Positions 31,940-39,307 of a stretch of 56,885 nucleotides of DNA are shown here, piece by piece (position 1 is the stretch's first letter; each line of letters opens with the position of its first letter). This stretch comes from DASZHA01 sp035938265. Lineage in GTDB: Bacteria > Chloroflexota > Dormibacteria > DASZGP01. The notes under the pieces were generated by a model. That model saw nothing but the letters and a program-made list of their open reading frames with translations. It made no database searches and was not told the origin of the DNA. The DNA lies in contig DASZHA010000113.1 in the NCBI GenBank assembly GCA_035938265.1, positions 1 to 56,885 of the forward strand, in the 5' to 3' direction. The position numbers and the translations under genes were made by a program.

Positions 31940-33331
31940 ATGCAAATGTTGACCTCAGGTGGCTTCCGCCGCACCCAGATAGTCGTGGGACTCGTGGTGT
32001 TCGCGCTCGGCGCGGCACTTCTGATCGCAGTCGGCAAGCCAGCTCAGGCAGCGAACGGCGTCAGCATCGTGGTCAACACCACCGCCGACGCGGCGGCTGT
32101 TGCTACGCACTGCGGTCATCCCGTCGTGACCTGCAGCCTCCGCGACGCCATCACCCTCGCTGATACCGACACCAACGACATCGTCCACGTGCCGGCCATC
32201 CCGTCAGGGACGGCAACGGTGTACCCGACCACATCTGGAGGGGGGAACACTCTGCCGGTCTCCTCGTCGATGACGATCGCCGGGGACGACCCGCGCCTGG
32301 TCGCCGTTGACGGCGGAACCACCAACCCCGTGTTCGCTACTGGCAACGGCAACAACCCCCCGACCATCACCATCACCGGGATCACGATCCAGAACGGCCA
32401 CGCGGCCACTGGTGGGGGGATTGTGAATAGCAACGCCAGCCTGAACCTGGCCAACGACATCGTCGCCAACAACGTCGCGACCGGCATCAACGCCGGCGGC
32501 CAGGGCGGCGGCATCTTTAGCAGCGTTGGCCTGATCAACATCCAGTCCACGACGTTCTCCAACAACGTAACCAATGAGGTTCAGAACACAGTCGCCCGCG
32601 GCGCGGTTGCGCCCCGAGCGCTCTCCGGCTTTGGTCAGGGGGGCGGTATCTACAACTCCGCGGGCACCGCGTCATCGCAGCTGACCCTGACGAACGACAC
32701 TTTCAACGGCAACTCTTCGGGCCAGGGTGGCGCGGTCTGGACCGCGGCTCCAACTACCCTGAACAACGACACCATCGTGGGTAACAGCGCGGTCAACCCC
32801 CCCGGGAATGTCCCCACCGCGGGCGGGGGAGGCGTGTACGCCAACGCCATCACCGTCAACCTCCACAACACCATCGTCGCCAAGAACCTGAACAGCAGCG
32901 GTGACTGCGGTCCCAACCCGGCGGGCTTCTCGTCCGCGGGCCACAACATCGACAGCGACAACACCTGCAACCTGATCGGCACGGGCGACCAGAAGAGCAC
33001 CGACCCGCAGGTGGCGGCGCTGGCCTTCAACGCGCCGCCGGTGGTGCCGCCGAACGGCTTTCCCAACACCATGGCGATCACCAACACAAGCCCGGCCTTT
33101 GACAAGGCGGACAACACCAACTGTCCCACCGCCGATGAGCGCGGGCTGAGCCGTCCCCAGGGAGCTGCCTGCGACGTGGGCGCCTTCGAGGTGCTGGTCG
33201 TGGCCCCGACGCTGCCGAAGAGCGGTGTCCTGGCTGGCAACAGCAACGCACCGCAGCCGGCGTGGCTGGGGCTTGCGCTTCTCCTCACCGGCGCCCTGGG
33301 GGCAGCGGCTCTGATCGGGAGACGCGTCTAA
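31940..33331 (+). CDS. Exported beta-helix surface protein with LPKSG-like wall-sorting tail
   Basis: The 463-aa product starts with an ATG preceded by AAGGAG (six bases). It has a long signal sequence with FRR before the hydrophobic core and an AQA-A cleavage site near residue 37. A CSLREA-like motif (TCSLRDAITLA) opens the mature part, followed by right-handed beta-helix style repeats rich in GGGI, NN and NNT. The C-terminus reads LPKSGVLAG, then a hydrophobic segment and GRR, resembling a sortase signal. No sortase gene is in the window. The partner or substrate is unknown; adhesin or polysaccharide contact is possible. Confidence 0.8.
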   Translation: MQMLTSGGFRRTQIVVGLVVFALGAALLIAVGKPAQAANGVSIVVNTTADAAAVATHCGHPVVTCSLRDAITLADTDTNDIVHVPAIPSGTATVYPTTSGGGNTLPVSSSMTIAGDDPRLVAVDGGTTNPVFATGNGNNPPTITITGITIQNGHAATGGGIVNSNASLNLANDIVANNVATGINAGGQGGGIFSSVGLINIQSTTFSNNVTNEVQNTVARGAVAPRALSGFGQGGGIYNSAGTASSQLTLTNDTFNGNSSGQGGAVWTAAPTTLNNDTIVGNSAVNPPGNVPTAGGGGVYANAITVNLHNTIVAKNLNSSGDCGPNPAGFSSAGHNIDSDNTCNLIGTGDQKSTDPQVAALAFNAPPVVPPNGFPNTMAITNTSPAFDKADNTNCPTADERGLSRPQGAACDVGAFEVLVVAPTLPKSGVLAGNSNAPQPAWLGLALLLTGALGAAALIGRRV

Positions 33332-33354
33332 ACCCGAGGCGAGAAGCTGGCAAC

Positions 33355-33383
33355 GTGGCTCCGCCTCCTCCGGGCGGAGCCAC
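33355..33383 (+). terminator. Strong hairpin between the beta-helix gene and def
   Basis: GTGGCTCCGCC (33355-33365) and GGCGGAGCCAC (33373-33383) form a perfect 11-bp stem with a 7-base loop. No T tract follows, so it may terminate as GC-rich hairpins do in high-GC genomes or simply protect the mRNA 3' end. Confidence 0.65.
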
Positions 33384-33415
33384 CGTCCCTGCGGGGGCCC
33401 GCGGCCTCCCCCTCT

Positions 33416-33421
33416 TAGAAT
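33416..33421 (+). promoter_or_regulatory. -10 hexamer of a predicted leaderless def promoter
   Basis: TAGAAT ends six bases before the GTG start of def, placing the transcription start on the start codon. It has the same sequence as the -10 proposed for rnpB. Confidence 0.6.
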
Positions 33422-33427
33422 TGAACC

Positions 33428-33952
33428 GTGGTTCGTGACATCGTCGTTGTCGAGGACTCGCGCCTGCGCACCAAGAGCCCGCGCGTGCCCAAGATTGACA
33501 CCTCTATCCAGCAGCTGATCGACGACATGGTGGATACCATGCGCGCCGCGCCCGGCATCGGCCTGGCCGCCCCCCAGGTGGGGGTGCCGCTGCGCGTGAT
33601 CGTCTGCGAGGTCGACGAGAACCTGCACACCCTGGTCAACCCCGAGATCGTCCGGTCCGAGGGCGAGCAGGTGGGCGACGAGGGTTGCCTCTCGATCCCT
33701 GGCTACGTCGGCGAGGTGACCCGGGCGATGAAGGTGGTGGTCAAGGGCAAGAACCGCAACGGCAAGGACGTCCGCATCAAGGCCGAGGGCCTGCTCGCCC
33801 GCTGCTTCCAGCACGAGATCGACCACGTTGACGGCATCCTCTTCCCGGACCGGATGGAGGATCCCACCAAGCTGCGCAAGGTCGAGCCGGCGGAGGCCCA
33901 GGAGGCCGCCGAGGGCGGCAGCGAGCCCGACAAGGAGGCGCTGGCGGTCTAG
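33428..33952 (+). CDS. def: Peptide deformylase
   Basis: Def removes the formyl group from nascent proteins. The 174-aa metalloenzyme has all three motifs: GIGLAAPQVG, EGCLSIPG (metal Cys) and HEIDHVDG (metal His pair and catalytic Glu). It ends in an acidic tail. GTG start with a -10 box immediately upstream and no Shine-Dalgarno, so a leaderless mRNA is likely. fmt, which adds the formyl group, follows after 60 bases with its own promoter-like hexamer. Confidence 0.95.
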   Translation: MVRDIVVVEDSRLRTKSPRVPKIDTSIQQLIDDMVDTMRAAPGIGLAAPQVGVPLRVIVCEVDENLHTLVNPEIVRSEGEQVGDEGCLSIPGYVGEVTRAMKVVVKGKNRNGKDVRIKAEGLLARCFQHEIDHVDGILFPDRMEDPTKLRKVEPAEAQEAAEGGSEPDKEALAV

Positions 33953-33999
33953 AGGCTGACGCGGTTCCCCGGCTTGGGGTCCGCGGCGTCGACGTCGGC

Positions 34000-34005
34000 T
34001 AGGGT
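34000..34005 (+). promoter_or_regulatory. -10 hexamer of a predicted leaderless fmt promoter
   Basis: TAGGGT is separated by seven bases from the ATG of fmt at 34013. No ribosome-binding site is visible. Confidence 0.45.
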
Positions 34006-34012
34006 TTGCACC

Positions 34013-34948
34013 ATGCGCGTGGTTTTCTTTGGCACGCCGGAGTTCGCCGTCCCCAGCCTCCGCGCGCTGCTGGCGCGGCACCAGGTGGCGGCGGTCGTCA
34101 CGCGACCGGACAGGCCCGCCGGGCGGGGTATGGCGCTCCGTCGGTCGCCGGTGGCTGAGGCCGCCGATGAGGCCGGGGTGGAGGTGCTGCAGCCCCGCGG
34201 CGCGCGCGACCCCGGGCTTGTGGGAGCCATCCAGGCGTCGGGCGCCGATGCCATCGTGGTTGCGGCCTACGGCCGGATCCTGCCGCCGGAGGTGCTGGAG
34301 GCCACCCCGGGGGGTGGGCTCAATGTCCACGCCTCCCTGCTGCCGCGCTGGCGGGGCGCCTCGCCGATCGCAGCCGCGATCCTCGCCGGCGACGCCGCGA
34401 CCGGCGTCAGCATCATGCGCATGGAGGAGGGCCTGGATACCGGGCCGGTCCTGCTGCAGCGCCGCCTGCGGGTGGCGCCTGATGACACCACGCGGACGTT
34501 GACCCCGCGGCTGGCTGAGCTTGGCGCCGAGGCCATCGCCGAGGGGCTGGACCAGCTCGAGGCGGGAACGGCCCGGTTCCAACCCCAGCCCGATGAGGGT
34601 GTCACCTACGCGCCGGTGATCGGCAAGGCCGATGGTGACCTGACCTGGGAGCTGCCCGCCGGCGAGATCGATCGCCGCGTGCGCGCCTACGACCCTTGGC
34701 CGGGGGTCCGCCTTCCCATCGGCGGCCACACGGTGCGGGTGCTGGAGGGTGACGCCCTGCCGTCGTGGAGCAGCGACGCCTCGGTGCGGCCTGGCGACGT
34801 GCTCGCCGTCGACGCCCGGGGACTTGAGGTGATGGCGGCCGATGCGCCCTTTCTGGTTCGATCGGTACAGCCGCCGGGGAAGCGGGCGATGGCCGCCGCC
34901 GAGTATGCCCGCGGTCGTCGCGACCTCCTCGCCGGCGGAGCGCCCTGA
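34013..34948 (+). CDS. fmt: Methionyl-tRNA formyltransferase
   Basis: Fmt formylates initiator Met-tRNA using 10-formyl-THF. The 311-aa protein starts MRVVFFGTPEFAVPSLRALL, has VAAYGRILPPEVLEATPGGGLNVHASLLPRWRGASPI with the catalytic Asn-His pair, and EEGLDTGPVLLQ. The C-terminal tRNA-contacting domain is present (YAPVIGKADGDLTW). ATG at 34013 matches the family N-terminus exactly, while the upstream frame is not conserved. The stop overlaps smpB (TGATG). Confidence 0.95.
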   Translation: MRVVFFGTPEFAVPSLRALLARHQVAAVVTRPDRPAGRGMALRRSPVAEAADEAGVEVLQPRGARDPGLVGAIQASGADAIVVAAYGRILPPEVLEATPGGGLNVHASLLPRWRGASPIAAAILAGDAATGVSIMRMEEGLDTGPVLLQRRLRVAPDDTTRTLTPRLAELGAEAIAEGLDQLEAGTARFQPQPDEGVTYAPVIGKADGDLTWELPAGEIDRRVRAYDPWPGVRLPIGGHTVRVLEGDALPSWSSDASVRPGDVLAVDARGLEVMAADAPFLVRSVQPPGKRAMAAAEYARGRRDLLAGGAP

Positions 34949-35409
34949 TGGCCGAGGGCGAGAAGGTCGTCGCCAACAACCGCGCCGCCTTCCACGAGTA
35001 CTTCGTCCTCGACCGCCACGAGGCGGGCATGGAGCTGCTCGGCACAGAGGTCAAGTCGATTCGCGAGGGCAAGGTCAACATCAAGGACGGGTACGTCCGC
35101 ATCGACGGCGGCCAGGCGTTCCTCGAGAACGTGACCATCCAGCCATGGTCGGCGGGCAACCGCCAGAACCATGAGCCAACCCGCAGCCGGCGCCTGCTGC
35201 TGCACAAGGGCGAGATTGTGGAGCTGTTCAGCAAGACCCGGGAGAAGGGCCTCAGCCTGGTGCCGCTACGGCTGTACTTCAGGAACGGGCGCGCCAAGGT
35301 CGAAATCGGGCTGGTCAAGGGCAAGAAGTCGTGGGACAAGCGCCAGGCGATCGCCGAGCGGGACGCCCGTCGGGAGATGGACCGGGCCATGCGGCGCGAG
35401 CTCCGCTAG
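34948..35409 (+). CDS. smpB: SsrA-binding protein SmpB
   Basis: SmpB delivers tmRNA to stalled ribosomes. The 153-aa product has NNRAAFHEYFVLDRHEAGMELLGTEVKSIREGKVNIKDGYVRI, the tmRNA-binding barrel ending LVPLRLYFRNGRAKVEIGLVKGKKSWDKR, and a basic C-terminal tail (RRELR) for decoding-centre binding. Its partner tmRNA gene lies only 2.7 kb downstream. It shares one base with fmt and its TAG is shared with the next GTG. Confidence 0.96.
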   Translation: MAEGEKVVANNRAAFHEYFVLDRHEAGMELLGTEVKSIREGKVNIKDGYVRIDGGQAFLENVTIQPWSAGNRQNHEPTRSRRLLLHKGEIVELFSKTREKGLSLVPLRLYFRNGRAKVEIGLVKGKKSWDKRQAIAERDARREMDRAMRRELR

Positions 35410-36122
35410 TGGCGGGGGCTCTTGGGCTGCTCGGGGGTGACGAGATGCATGCCGCCTGCGAGCCATTCGACCGGGCACTGCTCGCGGCGGCCGGCGAGCC
35501 CGACGAGGTCCGGGTGGTTCCCACTGCGGTGGTTCACAACGGCTCGGTAACCGCCGCCATGTCCCTGGCGCGGCAGTACTTCGGCCGGCTTGGACTCGAG
35601 GTCGTGGAGGTGCCGCTGCACCGTCGATCCGACGCCTCGCGTGACGACGTCGTGGCGGCGCTCCGGACGTCGCCCTTGACCTACATCCTGGGCGGCGACC
35701 CCGGCTACCTGCTCGACACCCTGCGGGAAACGGTGGCGTGGGCGGCGCTGAGGGCCGCCTACCGCGAGGGTGGAGGCCTGGCTGGCAGCAGCGCGGGGGC
35801 TATGGTGCTCTGCGAGAGCATCCTCTTGCGGAGCCGCAACCCCAGCCCCTCGCGCCGCCACGCTCGGGAGGCGCTGGAGCTGCTCCCCGGGGTCGTCCTG
35901 GTCCCACACCTGAGCCGCTTCGCCAGCGGGTGGCTGGAGTCGGCGCGCCGCGAGGCGCGCTACCGCGACATCCTGGGCCTGGACGAGTCCACCGGGGTGG
36001 TGCACGACGGCGCCTGGACGGCGCACGGGCCGGGGGAGGTCAAGCTCTGGCGGCACGGCGAGGAGCCGCCGATCGTCCGACGTGACGGCGAGGGCCTGCG
36101 CTGGCGCGCGCCGAGGGCGTGA
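35409..36122 (+). CDS. Peptidase S51-like (PepE/cyanophycinase family) protein
   Basis: The 237-aa product shows the nucleophile motif GLAGSSAGAMVLCESILL (Ser in GSSAGA), the upstream TYILGGDPGYLLDTL and VLVPHLSRFASGWLESARRE, all typical of the class I glutamine-amidotransferase-like fold of S51 serine peptidases. Substrates could be Asp-dipeptides or cyanophycin-type polymers; neither can be chosen from the sequence. The GTG shares its G with the smpB stop (TAGTG), so the two are co-transcribed though functionally unrelated. Confidence 0.8.
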   Translation: MAGALGLLGGDEMHAACEPFDRALLAAAGEPDEVRVVPTAVVHNGSVTAAMSLARQYFGRLGLEVVEVPLHRRSDASRDDVVAALRTSPLTYILGGDPGYLLDTLRETVAWAALRAAYREGGGLAGSSAGAMVLCESILLRSRNPSPSRRHAREALELLPGVVLVPHLSRFASGWLESARREARYRDILGLDESTGVVHDGAWTAHGPGEVKLWRHGEEPPIVRRDGEGLRWRAPRA

Positions 36123-36174
36123 CCAGCGGGCCGCAGTCTCGCCTGAGGCGTGTTTGGGGCGCCCCGGGACGTGG

Positions 36175-36180
36175 TGTAAT
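36175..36180 (+). promoter_or_regulatory. -10 hexamer of a predicted leaderless promoter
   Basis: TGTAAT ends seven bases before the ATG at 36188. It is a weaker match at the second base than the other cases, but spacing is the same. Confidence 0.4.
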
Positions 36181-36187
36181 CGAGTAA

Positions 36188-37171
36188 ATGGCACAGGCAA
36201 AGAGCGAGAAAACCATGAGCGTCGAGGCTGCTGTCCTCCTCCTGGGAGTGGACAGTGGCGCCTCGGTGGCCGACGTCCTGCACGCCCGCCGGGCGCAGGC
36301 CAAGCTGTGGCACCCCGACATCAACCCGGAGTCCGGGTCGGTGGAGCGGATGGGCCTGATCAACCGGGCCACCGACGTGCTCTGCGACCACATCCGGGCG
36401 GGGGGCTATGTCGAGGGCGTGCCTCGCACGCCGACGATGCGCGACTTCACCCCGGCTCCGCCGCAGCAGCGGGTTTTCGAGGTGCGGCTAGCGGCCGACG
36501 GCGAGGTCGGCGTGCCGGTTCTGTCGCCCGACCGCCGGGCCCGCCTCGAGATCGACACTCTCGACGCCCTCCACGGCTCCACCCGTACTGTCCGCTTCGT
36601 CCGGCGGGAGCCGCGCAGCTGCGTCTTCTGCGCCGGGCTGGGGGCCACGCCCTCGAGCCCCAAGCGGGTCTGCCCGGAATGCCGCGGCGGCGTCAGCGTG
36701 GCCTGCTCGACATGTGAAGGTCGCGCCTGGGTCTTCATCCACCCGGGCACCTGCACCCACTGCGACGGCACCGGCGCTGCACTCGTGGAGCGCAGCGTGC
36801 GCCTGGTGCTGCCCCCGGGGATCGATTCCCAGCGGCGCACCCTGGTCAGGGGCTGGGGCGACGTGTCTGAGGACGGCAACAGCGGCAACCTGTGGGTCGA
36901 CCTGGTGCCAACCGAGAGCGGACTGGTCTCGACTGGTCCCTGGCGCTTCGAGCACTACGGCCACAACTGGCCCCGGCCTGAGGGCCGCGTGGAAAGCGGC
37001 TGGGTGGCGATCAGCAACACCCCCCTTCCGGACGATGAGATGCGGGAGCTTGGCTTCTGGCGCGACCAGGACACCGCCGAGTGGGTGCGGGAGTCTCCCA
37101 CCGAGGGCGCCCAGGCGATCCTCGACCTGATCCGGCAACGCCAGTTTTTCGTCCCTCAGCCGGCGCCCTGA
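36188..37171 (+). CDS. DnaJ-like co-chaperone with degenerate zinc-finger region
   Basis: Residues about 10-75 form a J domain with the HPD tripeptide in LWHPDINPESG. There is no Gly/Phe linker; a region like the DnaJ peptide-binding domain follows, then four Cys pairs: CVFCAGLG, CPECRGG, CSTCEGRA and CTHCDGTG, which only partly keep the CxxCxGxG pattern. RLVLPPGIDSQRRTLVRGWGD resembles DnaJ domain C. The 327-aa length is shorter than full DnaJ and the last 90 residues are not familiar. It is probably an Hsp70 co-chaperone, but no dnaK or grpE is near. ATG at 36215 is an alternative. Confidence 0.75.
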   Translation: MAQAKSEKTMSVEAAVLLLGVDSGASVADVLHARRAQAKLWHPDINPESGSVERMGLINRATDVLCDHIRAGGYVEGVPRTPTMRDFTPAPPQQRVFEVRLAADGEVGVPVLSPDRRARLEIDTLDALHGSTRTVRFVRREPRSCVFCAGLGATPSSPKRVCPECRGGVSVACSTCEGRAWVFIHPGTCTHCDGTGAALVERSVRLVLPPGIDSQRRTLVRGWGDVSEDGNSGNLWVDLVPTESGLVSTGPWRFEHYGHNWPRPEGRVESGWVAISNTPLPDDEMRELGFWRDQDTAEWVRESPTEGAQAILDLIRQRQFFVPQPAP

Positions 37172-37182
37172 ACTCGCGCCAC

Positions 37183-37200
37183 GGAGCGTAATTTCGCTCC
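37183..37200 (+). terminator. Hairpin after the DnaJ-like gene
   Basis: GGAGCG, loop TAATTT, CGCTCC form a perfect 6-bp stem twelve bases after the stop codon. There is no T tract; termination is plausible but unproven. Confidence 0.4.
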
Positions 37201-37243
37201 AGCAGCGCGCTGATATTGCCGTCGAGCTGTCACCTCCAGGGCC

Positions 37244-37272
37244 TTGACGCGGACCACCTGGCGCCCTAACGA
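37244..37272 (+). promoter_or_regulatory. Promoter of the response-regulator gene
   Basis: TTGACG (37244-37249) and TAACGA (37267-37272) are separated by 17 bases. Transcription would begin near 37279, about 30 bases before the TTG start. Confidence 0.5.
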
Positions 37273-37309
37273 TGAATCCCGAGATTCGCCGGAACCACGG
37301 AGAAAGCCC

Positions 37310-37963
37310 TTGTCGGACGCGCTTCAGAGCACCAAGGTACTGATCGTCGAGGACCACCAGATCGTCGCCGACGGCCTGGCGATGTTGCTTGGCGACGACG
37401 CCGGGCTCACGGTCGTTGGCGTGGCGGTCTCCGGAGCGGAGGCCGTCAACATGGCGCGCCGCCATCAACCCGACGTGGTGATCATGGACTACCGGCTGCC
37501 CGACCAGACCGGCGCCGAAACCTCGGCTGCGATCAAGCAGGCGCGGCCCGAGACCGCTGTTCTCTTCCTCAGCGCCGACGAGACCGACGACGCGATCTTT
37601 GCCGCGGTCAAGTCCGGCGCCATCGGGTACCTCAACAAGACCGAGGCTGGCACTAAGGTGGTGGACTCGGTTCACCGGGCTGCCGCCGGCGAGATCCTGC
37701 TGCCTGCCTGGCAGCTGGCCAAGCTGATCAAAGAACGTGAGCCTGACGACTCAAGCCCACGCGACTCCGAGCTGACGCCGCGCCAGGCCGACGTCCTCCA
37801 CCTGATGGCAGAGGGCCTGGGCACCAAGGCGATCGCGGAGCGGCTGAGCCTCAAGCCCAGTACGGCGGCGTGGCACGTGCAGACCGTGCTGGAGAAGCTG
37901 GACGCCCACTCTCGCCTCGAGGCAGTCGCGCACGCCAACCAACGCGGGCTGCTTTCCCGATAG
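37310..37963 (+). CDS. NarL/FixJ-family response regulator, orphan
   Basis: The 217-aa product has a receiver domain with the phosphoacceptor Asp60 in VVIMDYRLPD, acidic residues EDH near 14-16, and Lys in GYLNKTEAG; a LuxR-type HTH follows (LTPRQADVLHLMAEGLGTKAIAERLSL...LEKLDAHSRLEAV). No histidine kinase gene is adjacent, so its signal is unknown. Start TTG at 37310 is preceded by ACGGAGAAAG; a longer frame upstream overlaps the promoter and is rejected. It ends 118 bases before tmRNA. Confidence 0.88.
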   Translation: MSDALQSTKVLIVEDHQIVADGLAMLLGDDAGLTVVGVAVSGAEAVNMARRHQPDVVIMDYRLPDQTGAETSAAIKQARPETAVLFLSADETDDAIFAAVKSGAIGYLNKTEAGTKVVDSVHRAAAGEILLPAWQLAKLIKEREPDDSSPRDSELTPRQADVLHLMAEGLGTKAIAERLSLKPSTAAWHVQTVLEKLDAHSRLEAVAHANQRGLLSR

Positions 37964-38051
37964 GCTCCGCATGGGGCAGCGGGCAAGTGGCCGAGGCCTC
38001 GAACCTTGTGGCCGCAGCCCTTTCCTGGGGTTGGCGCTGGCCCTGCAGGGG

Positions 38052-38057
38052 TATATT
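38052..38057 (+). promoter_or_regulatory. Possible -10 hexamer for tmRNA
   Basis: TATATT lies 24 bases before the mature tmRNA 5' end. Transcription would start about 18 bases upstream of it, and RNase P would trim the leader. No -35 at ideal spacing is evident. Confidence 0.35.
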
Positions 38058-38081
38058 TCGACTACCGCACTGCGGCCTGGT

Positions 38082-38451
38082 GGGGGCGCAAGGTTTCGAC
38101 TGGGCAGTGGTTTGCGGAATTGCGAGCGGAGCGCCTGGCTCCTAAAACGGGCAAAAACATAACTGCGAAAAACACGCAGAGCCTCGCCCTAGCCGCGTAA
38201 GCGGTAAAGGTTAGGTCCGGGCCTTAGGCCCGGGGTCCTGCTCCCGAGCGTCCTGGTAAGGAGGCAGGGCCACAAAACACAGGGCTTGCCCACAAGGGAA
38301 TCGTGACCGCCCGAGTGGGGACTCTTAAAGGGTTGCTGGCTCTTAGCTGGCCCGTCCGGAGGCAGGCTTAGAGCGAGACTAATTCCGGTCTAGGCTCGTA
38401 GACGTTCCGCGGGACGCTGTTCAGGACGCGGTTTCGATACCGCCGCCTCCA
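38082..38451 (+). ncRNA. ssrA: Transfer-messenger RNA (tmRNA)
   Basis: tmRNA frees stalled ribosomes and tags the unfinished protein for proteolysis. The acceptor stem pairs GGGGGCG (38082-38088) with CGCCTCC (38444-38450), followed by discriminator A; CCA is not encoded. The T-arm GGTTTCGATACC-type sequence and 5' AAGGTTTCGAC are typical. The tag frame runs from 38150 to the TAA at 38198-38200 and reads GKNITAKNTQSLALAA, ending in the LALAA degron. The resume codon is GGC. SmpB is encoded 2.7 kb upstream. Confidence 0.95.
38150..38200 (+). other. tmRNA tag-peptide reading frame
   Basis: The frame GGC AAA AAC ATA ACT GCG begins the predicted proteolysis tag, 16 residues ending ALAA before TAA. 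The resume codon GGC (Gly) is inferred by frame and length; starting a codon earlier cannot be excluded. Confidence 0.75.
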
Positions 38452-38529
38452 TAACCCCACCCCGGTGGTGAGGAGTCCAGCCGACCCTGAGCGCACGTGG
38501 GGATCGCAGCGCGATTGCATTGCGTCGCC

Positions 38530-38535
38530 TAGACT
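38530..38535 (+). promoter_or_regulatory. -10 hexamer of a predicted leaderless promoter
   Basis: TAGACT ends six bases before the ATG at 38542, with no Shine-Dalgarno between. Confidence 0.45.
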
Positions 38536-38541
38536 GCCGCC

Positions 38542-38796
38542 ATGTCCGGTCCGACCATCGCCAAAGCCGAGAAGAGCGGCACCGCGCTGGTGCTCGCACG
38601 GGTCAAGGATGGCGACCGTTGGGACCTTGCCGACACCAAGGAAACCAGGATGCAGACGCGCCAGGGCTACCGCCTCGGATGGATCCTGACTTTTCGTCGT
38701 CGGCCGGACCCCGGTGAGGAGAAGGACTGGCGCACCACCATCGGCATCACCGTCTTCGTCGACGGGTCGACCGGCGTCGCCGAGCTGCTGCGCTAG
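38542..38796 (+). CDS. Small protein of unknown function
   Basis: An 84-aa, strongly charged soluble protein with no signal peptide or membrane helix. It has alternating beta-like segments (TALVLARVKDG, GYRLGWILTFRRRPD, TTIGITVFVDG), suggesting a small beta-sandwich or barrel. I recognise no family. Coding is supported by GC-rich third positions and by a -10 hexamer directly before the ATG. It sits between tmRNA and the cNMP-domain gene. Confidence 0.6.
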   Translation: MSGPTIAKAEKSGTALVLARVKDGDRWDLADTKETRMQTRQGYRLGWILTFRRRPDPGEEKDWRTTIGITVFVDGSTGVAELLR

Positions 38797-38819
38797 GTCC
38801 AGGAGCCACCGGCCTTTTC

Positions 38820-38825
38820 TATACT
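38820..38825 (+). promoter_or_regulatory. -10 hexamer upstream of the cNMP-domain gene
   Basis: TATACT lies 31 bases before the GTG start, leaving a leader of about 25 bases that contains the ribosome site GGAAGGAGG. No clear -35 is seen. Confidence 0.5.
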
Positions 38826-38856
38826 GGGCGTTCTGATCCGCGTCGGAAGGAGGACC

Positions 38857-39279
38857 GTGGACCGTCAGGAGGAGCTGGCCAAGGAGCTGGGGGGCTTTGC
38901 CCTGTTCGCCGACCTCAGCGACCCTGAGTTGCGCGCCGCGGTCGAGGCATTCGACGAGGCGTCATTCCAGGAAGGCGACCGGGTTCTGCGCCAGGGCCTG
39001 AGTGGCTCCGGCTTCTACATCATCATCCGGGGCGAGGCCTCGATCCGCCTCGATGGCACCGATCGCACCTCGCTGGGCAAGGGCGACTTCTTCGGCGAGA
39101 TCTCCATCCTGCTGGGTGAGAAGCCGGTTGCCGACGTGGTCGCCCTCAGCCTCCTTCACTGCCTTGTCCTCCCCGGGGAGCAGGTCCAGGGCTTCCTGAC
39201 CGCCTATCCCCAGGTGATGTTCCGCATGCTCAAGGCCCAGGCCCGCCGCCTCCGCGAGACCAACCAGTGGAGCAGCTAG
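38857..39279 (+). CDS. Cyclic-nucleotide-binding-like domain protein, phosphate-binding Arg absent
   Basis: A single CRP-type sensor domain of 140 aa: LFADLSDPELRAAVEAF, FQEGDRVLRQGLSGSGFYIIIRGEASI and the cassette FFGEISILLGEKPVADVVAL. There is no DNA-binding domain or other output. Where true cNMP binders have Arg in the cassette (RxA after the Pro), this has Val91, so cAMP binding is doubtful. The GTG start has an excellent Shine-Dalgarno GGAAGGAGG. The flavoprotein follows after 28 bases and may be its partner. Confidence 0.85.
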   Translation: MDRQEELAKELGGFALFADLSDPELRAAVEAFDEASFQEGDRVLRQGLSGSGFYIIIRGEASIRLDGTDRTSLGKGDFFGEISILLGEKPVADVVALSLLHCLVLPGEQVQGFLTAYPQVMFRMLKAQARRLRETNQWSS

Positions 39280-39307
39280 GCGCGGCCAGGCGCCGGCTGG
39301 CACGCCA

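Noticed and set aside
32672..34729. 685-codon minus-strand frame across the beta-helix gene, def and fmt
   Set aside because: It crosses a hairpin, two promoters and three well-supported plus-strand genes, and its translation has no recognisable domain.
38452..38475. Terminator directly after tmRNA
   Set aside because: CCAC/GTGG gives only a four-base stem with no T tract.
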